Of a stretch of 64,000 bases of DNA, positions 56,126-64,000 are shown piece by piece. The first letter of the stretch is position 1, and each line of letters begins with the position of its first letter. The DNA lies in NCBI GenBank assembly GCA_025403435.1, contig CM046330.1, positions 25,855,507 through 25,919,506 on the forward strand, given 5' to 3'. Both the position numbers and the translations under genes were made by a program. Source of the DNA: Artocarpus heterophyllus. Its lineage: Eukaryota > Streptophyta > Magnoliopsida > Rosales > Moraceae. The notes under the pieces were generated by a model. That model saw nothing but the letters and a program-made list of their open reading frames with translations, had not been told where the DNA came from and did no database searches.

Positions 56126-57573
56126 GATTACCACCGCATCTAGAGATCGAGTTTAGTATTGAGTTATTGCCAGGTACAGCACCGATCTCAGTAGCACCTT
56201 ATCGGATGGCGCCAACAGAAATAAAAGAATTGAGGAAGCAACTTCAGGAGCTTGCAGATAAAGGGTATATTCAGAATAGTACGTCACCGTGGGGAGCACC
56301 AGTTTTGTTTGCTAAGAAACATGATGAGACTCTCAGGTTGTGTATAGATTATCGACAACTGAATCATGTCACAGTGAAGAATAAGTATCCTTTGCCCAGG
56401 ATCGATGAGTTGTTTGATCAGTTGAGAGGTTCACGATACTTCTCAAAGATTAATTTGGGCTCAGGGTGCCATCAGCTTAGGATTAAGGAGGAAGATATTC
56501 CCAAGATAGCTTTTAGGACCCGATATGGACATTTTGAGATTTTGGTGATGCCGTTTGGATTGACAAATGCTCCAGCAGCTTTCATGGATTTGATAAATAG
56601 GATATTCAGGCCTTATTTGGATCAGTTCGTGATCATGTTCATTGAAGATATTCTAGTATATTCTAAGACTTGGGAGGAGCATGAGCAGTATCTTAGGATC
56701 GTGCTTTAGATTCTACGAGAGCACCAGTTGTATGCCGAGAAAGAAAAGTGTGAATTTTGGTTAATAGAGGTTAAGTTTTTCGGTCATGTCATCTCCGGGC
56801 ATGGTATTTCTATGGATCTGGCCAAGATTGAAGCCATAGTGAAATGAAAACGACCAAGGAATGTAGTAGAAATCTACAGCTTTTTGGGTCTTGTAGGTTA
56901 TTATAGGAAATTTGTAAAGAATTTCTCGAAGATCGCAGCGCCGTTGACAAGATTGATCAGGAAAAATGTCAAGTTTGAGTGGGATGAAGAATGTGAGCTT
57001 GCTTTCCAGGAATTGAAGAATTGGTTGACTTCAGCTCCAGTATTGATTATTCCTAGTAGTGACGAGCCATATGAGGTTTACGCAGATGCTTCAGGACGCA
57101 GACTTGGATACGTGTTGATGCAGCATGGATGCATGGTGGCGTATGGATCGAGACAGCTACAACCTCATGAGCGAAATTATCCTACTCATGACTTAGAGCG
57201 TGCATCGGTGATTTACGCGCTGAAGATTTAGAGATGTTATTTGTATGGGGCGATATTTTAGGTCTTCTTTGATCATAAGAGTTTGAGGTATCTATTTACT
57301 TAGAGGGATCTTAACTTGAGGTAGTGAAGATGGATGGAATACATGGAGGATTATGATTTTGCGTTGCAGTATCATCCTGAGAAAGCTAATGTGGTCGCAG
57401 ATACGCTTAGCAAAAAGTCTTTAGGGATTCTTGCTAGTTTGGCTCTTGAGGATTGGAATAGGGATGCGATAGTGAGTGAGTATGGGCTGCAGTATCATGA
57501 AGACTATGACCAAGTTTCGGTGTACCATATGAAAGCAACCCCAGCTCTTGTTCAGATGGTGAAACAGAATTAG
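56119..57573 (+). pseudogene. Reverse transcriptase and RNase H of element E
   Basis: RT occupies 56,119-56,709 and continues in broken form. [15 protein letters not shown] and LCIDYRQLN are clear. The catalytic box reads FIEDILVYS, so the first of the two catalytic Asp residues has become Glu; SGYH is also altered to SGCH. RNase H is at 56,884-57,231 ([34 protein letters not shown]), followed by the connection stretch [16 protein letters not shown]. At least six stops split the region. Confidence 0.87.
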
Positions 57574-58915
57574 TGGCAGGACCAGCATCTTCGAGGGATT
57601 TGAATGCAGATTCAAGATGGAGAACAATTTGAAGAATGGAGAGCGCATGCAGATGGATCGTTGTATTTCCGGGAGCATCTTGCAGTTCTAGCAATTGCAG
57701 AAGTGATAAAACCGTTATGGATGAAGCTCATAGGTCTTAGTTCACCATTCATCTAGGGAGCACGAAGATGTATCATGATTTGAAGAGGCAATATTAGTGG
57801 AGAGGTATGAAGAAAGATGTTTGAGAGTACGTGGCCAAGTGTACAACGTGTCTTTAGGTGAAAGCCGAGCATCAGAAGCCTGCAGGTGACGATAGATTTT
57901 CTCACAGGTTTGCCAAGGATGGAGCAGAGGCATGATACAGTATGGGTCGTGGTCAACAGGTTGATGAAATCGGTGCATCTTATTCCGTTCAGGTTGACAT
58001 GTTTGAGGAAAGTTCTCAGGGAGTTGTATCTACAGAATATTGTGAGATTGCATAGAGTTCCTTTGTCCATCACATCTGATCGAGACACTAGGTTTGATGC
58101 TAAGCACTGGAGGAGCTTTCAGGAGGCCTTAGGTACAGATTTGAACTTTAGTACGGCGTTTCATCCTCAGACTGATGGGCAGTCTGAGTGGGTTATCTAG
58201 ATTCTCGAGGACATGCTGCGTGCTTATGCGTTAGACTTCGGTGAGAATTGGAAGAAATATTTGCATCTGGTAGTATTCGCATATAACAACAGCTATCAGG
58301 CAAGTATTGGCATGGCACCGTTTGAGGCATTGTACAGGCGACCGTGTCGATTACCGGTGTGTTGGGCGGAGCCAGAAGACAGGATTATACTTGGGCCAGA
58401 TGAGATTTGTGATAGTAACGAGAAAGTCGCCATGATTCAAGATTGATTGAGAGCAGCTCAGAGTCGACAAAAGAGTTATACGGATAGGCCCTTAGAATTC
58501 ACGGTAGGGGACTTTGTTCTCTTGAAAGTATCGCCTAGTAAAGGTATTATGTAGTTCGAAATGAATGGAAAGCTTACACTGAGATATGTGGGACCGTTCG
58601 AGATCACTCAGCGTGTTGGCGTGGTTGCTTATTGGCTGGATCTTCCGCCCAAACTTTCTAATGTTCATGATGTGTTTCATGTGTCGATGCTTAGGAAGTG
58701 TCCGCCTGAGCAGGATAAGATAGTTTCATTTCATGATGTGCAGGTTCAGGAAGACATGGCATACGAGGAAGTGCCAATTCAGATTATCAATCGAAAAGTG
58801 AGCAGTTTGTGTCACGTGAGATACCATTAGTAAAGGTCATGTGACAGAATCACGGGGTTGATGAAGCCACTTGGGAATTAGAGTCCAGCATGCGGGAGTT
58901 GTATCCGCATATGTT
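57574..58915 (+). pseudogene. Integrase and C-terminal tail of element E
   Basis: The HHCC region around 57,740-57,860 is full of stops. The core is seen in 57,886-58,200 (DFLTGLPRMEQRHDTVWVVV, SDRDTRF, FHPQTDGQSE) and 58,213-58,446. The C-terminal part at 58,561-58,830 reads GPFEITQRVGVVAYWLDLPP. After a frameshift near 58,810 a tail reading DEATWELE and ending YPHMF precedes the stop near 58,925, matching the short chromodomain-like ending seen in C. Confidence 0.85.
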
Positions 58916-58959
58916 TTGTTTCTGAATTGATTTGTAAATTTCGAGGGCAAAATTTCTTC

Positions 58960-58973
58960 TAGGGGTAGAGTTT
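58960..58973 (+). promoter_or_regulatory. Polypurine tract of element E
   Basis: TAGGGGTAGAGTTT immediately precedes the 3' LTR. Confidence 0.75.
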
Positions 58974-61158
58974 TGTAACGACCCGAAATTAATTAAATGA
59001 TATTAAGATGTAAAATGGTGAATTAGTGTGCCATAATGAATATTTTTAAACCTAATTTGATCATTTAGTGAAATTTTGAGTTTAAAGTCATTTCTCTTAT
59101 TTTAATGATTTCTAATGACTTCTTATTGTTTTAAAATGTTATTTTGAGTTTTTAAAACAAAACAATTTATCAAATGTCAAATATATTCAGTTTTACAAAA
59201 CCGTGGGCGGCACATGGTTTTCGCACAGTAAAACTGCCCACTATTTTCCCTCTATTTATTCTCTCTCCTCTCCCTCCCTTTGGTTTACTCTCTCTCTCTT
59301 TTTCTCTCTCTCTCCCTGTGAGTCTTTCTCTCGCTCTCTCTCAGTCTCTCTCCCTCTCTCTCAATTTCTCTCAAATTTTTCAATCAAATCCAGCTCAAGC
59401 TTTGGGTTAGCAAAAAGGAAGCTCGGGAACGTGATTTGACAACCAAAAACATGAAAGCTTGGATTTGAGGTTAGTTTTGAAATTTCTAAACTTTTTCAAA
59501 ATTTTAAATTTCCATGCATTTTTGAAATCTAAGTTTGTTTGAGCTTAGGAAACCTTTCATTTGAGTTAAAGGAACTTAGAACAACTAGGATCTAAGCTTT
59601 GTTTGAAGAAAAATGGATTCGATTCAAGATTTTTCATTTTTCCTCATTTTTCTCTAATTTTGGGATTTTTCAAAATCATTGTGTAAATCTTGTTTAAATT
59701 GGTTCAAAAGTGTCCTATTATGTTTTTCTATCATCTATGATTGTTTTTCATTCCTGAGATATGAGAAAAACAGGTTAAAATGAAGATTTGGGTTTTGGAA
59801 GACCGAAAACCCATGCCTGAAATTTCTAGAAATTTTCCAGTTCGGTAGGCCGGATTCAAAGGATCGATAGGCCGGATTCATCAGTCCGGTAGGCCAAACC
59901 TGGGAATGTTCGGCCGATCGAACATGGTCCTCTGGCAGGCCGAACTGTGCAGTTCGGCCGGCCGAACCAGGGAGACTGGTAGGCCGACCGAACAAGGGTA
60001 GATTTTTGTGATTTTTAGTATTTTCTCTATTTTGAACCCCGATTGAAATCCCAACTTTATGAAATGAATTTAAAAATACAAATGGCATACTAAGACATCA
60101 TAAAAAGGTTTAGCAACGTAGGATATCTTAAATTAGATACTGATAGACCTAGTTTGTATTTAGGGTCGTTCGTGGTTCCGCGGAGCTAACGTATAGCGGA
60201 CTGGGATTACGGTGTGGGGCACCGACACGAGTATTGAGGTAGGACTTTTACCCTTTCTTTGGTAACCCAGTTTCAAATGATTTGGCCTTGAAGAGGGTTT
60301 TTATCAAAATGTTTTCAACGGTTGATTGAAAAAGGAATTTTATCGGCTGCTTTTGTAAACTGTGGACTGAGATGAACTTCATAATGAATGTTATTGAGAA
60401 CATTTGGTAAATGGATTTTGAATAATAATTAAAATGAATATGAGGGCATGATGCCATTTCAGAGATCGGGTCGTGTAGCGATCGACCTTGGGGGCAGGTC
60501 CCGAAACCTAGCTGGGCCACGACGGTGGTGTTATTCTTATGGTTTGCCTAGGAAAAAAAAATGATGATATTTTTGGTCGACCAATAAACTGTTTGGGTAA
60601 GAACGGTTTTGTTTAAACTTATTTAATTAAGTTTTCTCCTAAATGATTTCTTGAGTAATGATATTTTCCTTTAAAATATTAGTGTTTCTTAAATTATAGT
60701 CCTATTGAGCCTTTCGCTCACATTTTATTCGTTTTAAAACTTTCCCCCCTCTAGGTGGATTTTTGCTTAGGTTTAGAGAAGATTCTTCGGACAGAACTTA
60801 GGAGCAGTAGAAGGACTTAGTAGGCTAATTGTAATATTTGATTAAGGCATGTAACATTTTAATTTTCTCTTTTCTTGGACTGTGAATGTATTATTATATT
60901 GTCAGTACTATGTGTGTGCACAAGTTGTAGGTCAGTGGGACACATACTCGCGTTTCTTCGTTATTTTATTATTTACTTAATGTATGCCTTAATGATTTTA
61001 TCTGTTTAATGATTGTGAATGCTTTTCTCAAAAAGGATTTAAAATTTTTCACATTTTTATATTTAATATAACCCTTAAACTCGTGTTTTTAATTGAATTC
61101 TTCTTTAAATTAACTTATATAATCCGCCACGTCACCTCCCGTACTTCGGGGTGTGACA
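58974..61158 (+). repeat. 3' LTR of element E
   Basis: Starts TGTAACGACCCG and ends GGGGTGTGACA; 2,185 bp against 2,189 bp for the 5' copy, with scattered substitutions. The CT-rich tract is at 59,285-59,375. Confidence 0.92.
59838..59990. repeat. GGCAGGCC-type cluster, 3' LTR of E
   Basis: Seven units, among them the perfect 16-bp palindrome GTTCGGCCGGCCGAAC at 59,952-59,967, which in the 5' LTR has decayed to TTTCGGCCGGACGAAC. Confidence 0.8.
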
Positions 61159-62802
61159 GTATATATTCATAATTTGTCTTGAGTTGTTCTTTTGCAGTAT
61201 TTTTTTTTTTTGTTTTTAATAAGTTTTTGGACAAATTTTACAAGTTCTGCCTAAATTTTAAAACTTATGTTCTCAAACTTTGAAACTTTTGTGTCCCCTA
61301 TATTCACTCCTAAATTTTGAACATGTTATTTTTTTTAGATGTAATAATGCTTCTTATGACATTGAAAATCTTATGAGTAACTATTTCAAAGGAGAGAATA
61401 TATAAGATTTTGGTGCCTAAGTAATTCATTTGGAGCAAAGAACATTTATATAAAGCCTTAAATACATATATATCTAATTTTTAAATCATGCGAAAACTCA
61501 CAATTTTAAGCAAAAAAAACAATATGTTTTAAAGTTTGATGGGTGAATTTGGAGAAATATGTAGTTCAGGGGCAGAACAAATACACTTCTAAGTCTTGGG
61601 TGCATGCTGACACAATGCACATAATTAAAGGGGGAATTTGTATAATTTAAGTTTTTTGCTGATTTTAAAAAGAAGACAACCCATGCTATCTCATGAACCT
61701 GTATGAGTAGATGCCTCCTCTCCTATAATTCATCACTTAGTAATTAGATCATTCTCAGTGGTCAAAGTATTCATTGGTTGGAAGAAATTTAATTTATAAA
61801 TGCATACACCAACTGCTTGTTTGTCCTAATTCAGCACAGTATTATATATATATATGTACACATATATATATATATAACAACTGCAAAAGTCGTGGGCTAT
61901 ATTGTTGATTTATGATCGTTATTTATAATATGCATGAGTAGTTGGCAGCTTGACCTGACGTGTTTAGTCGATTTTACCAAATCAATTACTATTTCGTCAT
62001 GTAAAGGCTAAAACATAAATAATTAAATTTGTAAGAGGACTATAACCACTTGTTAAATTAAGAGAAAGATCTTCAGAATAGTCGTTAGCATTACGAAGCT
62101 CAAGTCAGCAATGAATATCTTTCCCGTTTCAAAAAAAAAAAAAATTTAAAAATAACATATATATATTAGAGGTGGAAAAATATTAGAATGTCATATATGT
62201 AGAAACATAGGTTAATGTAGAATGTAAATAAAGAACATTTGTAGCGTATTTACCATGTACAGTGATAAACGTGAGGAATAATTAGTCTTACTAAGACCTA
62301 ATAATCCTGATTGCCGTGTTTTCTTCTCTTTTTGTTTTATTTTAAAAGAAAGAAATTGGAGTGTGAAAATTTTGAACTCACTTCAAGAAAGAGTTAAATA
62401 AAGGTTTTTTCCTGTAAGCCTTTTTAATTGTAGTCCACCGTGAAAGCCTCTATATGAGGATAGGCTGGTTCATTTGAAGAGAATCTTTTTTCTATGATCA
62501 AACTCGACCATTTCATTTTATTTTTTTTTTGGTATATTTCACTTAATAGCATGTGAATGCATTCATTTCCTTTGTTTTGACTTGATTTATTATAATATGG
62601 GAGTGAAAGAATAGATGTAAAGAAGTAGGCTAAATTCTATTAGTAACAAGAAAATCCTTCCTATAAAAGGTTGTATCTCATGTGAAATAAAAAATCATTA
62701 CAAGAATAAATTATTATATAACATTTTTTAATTCTTGTTACCACACATTGGATCACATGTGTCCCAATAGGAAATAATAAATACATATAATAACTCTTTG
62801 CC
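61159..62802. other. AT-rich spacer upstream of the small two-exon gene
   Basis: No gene is visible. It holds TA-dinucleotide runs (about 61,845-61,877, arranged as an imperfect palindrome around TGTACA), a poly-A run near 62,131-62,145, and probably the promoter region of the downstream gene in its last few hundred bases. Confidence 0.45.
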
Positions 62803-62814
62803 TATATATATATA
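62803..62814 (+). promoter_or_regulatory. TATA box of the small two-exon gene
   Basis: A TATATATATATA run lies 107 bp upstream of the ATG at 62,921, which leaves room for a start site around 62,840-62,850 and a 5' UTR of about 75 bases. The context (after 'ttgcc', before 'acatcttctctcc') is typical of a plant core promoter. Confidence 0.5.
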
Positions 62815-62920
62815 ACATCTTCTCTCCTGAAATCCACAACACAACTGAGTAAAGAGTATATTTAAAAGATAAACGTCTTACATTCTTCAATCAATATCAT
62901 CATATATCTTAGCAACACAC

Positions 62921-63867
62921 ATGTCTTCAACATCACCGCTGCGCGCGTTGTTCATGCGAAAGGCCATCTCCAACACGGTTCACCCTCATCAAGTGCTGAT
63001 TTGCAAGCCTTACTACCGCAATAACGCAATCAAGTAATTAGTTTACTTCTGATTTTCTTCTTGTTTCGAATAATAAACCTAAAATATGATGGAAAAGTTT
63101 ATAGGATTAAGCTTTCTCAATTTTTGAAGTACTGCTCATCGTTCGCTTGCCCTTGGAAAAGAATAACAATTTTCTTCCTCAAATTTAAGTAAATGTGTTA
63201 CTATTGCAATGTTTGCGTAATATAGCAAGTTTTATATGCGGTGGAGATCCATCTCAATGGGGCGGAGGAACAATATTCGGTGATGGAGGCGGGGATGAGG
63301 ACAAAGTCTTGTCCCTGAGCGAGGTGGAGTGGGGATGGGGGAATACTGTTGTAATTTGCTTTGTTTTGTAAAAATAATAATAATAATAATAATAATAGTA
63401 ATAATAAATTTGGATTGAAGGTAGAATGAATTTCAACTTTTTTTTTTTAATAATTTTTAAAATTTTCGTCGACTATATTTGGACGGTTATAGGGAATGTC
63501 CCTTCCTCAGCGGAGATTTCCCAAACATGATTTTTGCATCTACTTATAGAGCATGAATTTCTAGAGAGCCGCAGGGGGACGAAAAAGCATTTCCTTATCC
63601 CGCCTGCCCCATTATCCCATCTCTAACATATGTATTTTAGGGTAAGAAAGCTTTCTAAATAACATTGTTGCTTTATTACAGAATAGTGCTACATCTTCTT
63701 CATCTAAAAGACCACCCCGCACAAAAGGAAGCGGTCAGAAAATTAACAGCACTGTGAGCGATAATAAGGATTATTCTGGAAGCTCCAACGAAAAAGATGC
63801 CAAGAAGAGCGAAGAAAACGTCTCCGACAATACTTTAGAGAAAACTCGTGAGGTTGGAGAGAAATGA
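62921..63867 (+). CDS. Small two-exon gene, organelle-targeted LEA-like protein (tentative)
   Basis: Exon 1 starts at the ATG at 62,921 and reads MSSTSPLRALFMRKAISNTV, rich in Ser and Arg without acidic residues, like a mitochondrial presequence. The best donor is GT at 63,034. Exon 2 most likely starts at 63,682 after TTATTACAG and has an open frame of 61 codons (SSSSKRPPRTKGSGQK, then DNKDYSGSSNEKDAKKSEEN) ending in TGA at 63,865. It is hydrophilic, rich in Lys, Ser and Glu, and recalls LEA-type stress proteins; this function is a guess. A problem remains: the donor at 63,034 leaves phase 2, whereas the long exon-2 frame needs phase 0, so joining these sites gives an early stop. Either the splice sites differ or the gene has a small lesion. 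AATAAA at 63,941 would serve as poly(A) signal. Confidence 0.5.
63034..63681 (+). other. Intron of the small gene, with a probable insertion and (AAT)n run
   Basis: The middle of the intron (about 63,240-63,630) is more GC-rich than its surroundings, with GGCGGGGATGAGG on the left and CCCGCCTGCCCCATTATCCC on the right, similar to ends of a common plant dispersed repeat. This suggests an insertion, but its limits are unclear. Confidence 0.35.
63373..63408. repeat. (AAT)n microsatellite
   Basis: About eleven AAT triplets with one AGT interruption. Confidence 0.9.
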
Positions 63868-63940
63868 TTAGTTGAAGTAGCAATGGCGCGTAGTGAATTT
63901 AAAGTAATGGATTATCATGTATAAATAGTTGTGATGAAAA

Positions 63941-63946
63941 AATAAA
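63941..63946 (+). terminator. Candidate poly(A) signal of the small gene
   Basis: AATAAA, 74 bases after the stop codon at 63,865-63,867. Confidence 0.5.
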
Positions 63947-64000
63947 TGATCAAAATAATAAGTTCAGGAGATTTTTGTGTCTCTCATCAGTATTAAAATT

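Larger units (their letters stand above)
52128..61158 (+). mobile_element. Element E: complete Ty3/gypsy retrotransposon with dead coding region
   Basis: E has a perfect 5-bp target duplication GTATA (52,123-52,127 and 61,159-61,163), two LTRs of about 2.19 kb, an initiator-Met primer-binding site, a gag-pol region and a polypurine tract. The pol order and the short tail after integrase fit the chromovirus group, but gag and LTRs differ from C. The coding region carries many more stops than C, although the two LTRs are still very alike. Confidence 0.93.

Overview
The window is nuclear DNA of a flowering plant, most likely a eudicot. The evidence is intron-split genes, a large intronless plant-type pentatricopeptide repeat (PPR) gene, AT-rich intergenic DNA, and Ty3/gypsy retrotransposons with plant primer-binding sites. 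The species cannot be told from the sequence.

Left part (1-16,917) is genic. It opens with the last four exons of a DBP9/DDX56-type DEAD-box RNA helicase (RH16 in Arabidopsis nomenclature; 355-1,366, plus strand). A second, broken copy of the same gene end lies at 13,146-14,400, and a lone helicase exon at 5,520-5,615. Between these remnants sits an intact 920-codon E-class PPR gene (8,526-11,288). The spacers hold two unusual repeat structures: a four-unit array of about 450 bp (1,968-3,811), and an element with long inverted ends (6,251-8,114) whose right half has been amplified into five tandem units. A small hAT-like MITE and a probable LINE remnant are also present.

Middle part (16,918-50,770) is a stack of nested LTR retrotransposons that can be unpicked from target-site duplications (TSDs). 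Solo LTR A (16,918-34,459, TSD ATTTA) is split by LTR B (17,490-31,077, minus orientation, TSD GTAGG/ATAGG). B is split by a complete but decayed chromovirus-type element C (18,373-29,339). Next comes G (34,652-50,770), a non-autonomous Athila/LARD-like element with a tRNA-Asp-type primer-binding site. G carries two later insertions: D (35,853-43,514, minus orientation, TSD GAGAA) inside its 5' LTR, and solo LTR F (44,503-47,566, TSD GAAAC) inside its internal region.

Right part (50,771-64,000) holds a complete gypsy element E (52,128-61,158, TSD GTATA) with matched 2.2-kb LTRs and a heavily mutated gag-pol. At the end is a small two-exon gene (62,921-63,867) with an organelle-targeting-like N-terminus and a hydrophilic second exon.

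The most striking feature is a short near-palindrome, TTCGGC-AG-GCCGAA. It is clustered 5-8 times near each end of the LTRs of B, C, D and F and once in each LTR of E. In the two-cluster LTRs the asymmetric centre flips: AG-centred near the LTR start and CT-centred near the LTR end in element orientation, so the two clusters of one LTR are complementary to each other. No retrotransposon here has an intact polyprotein frame.
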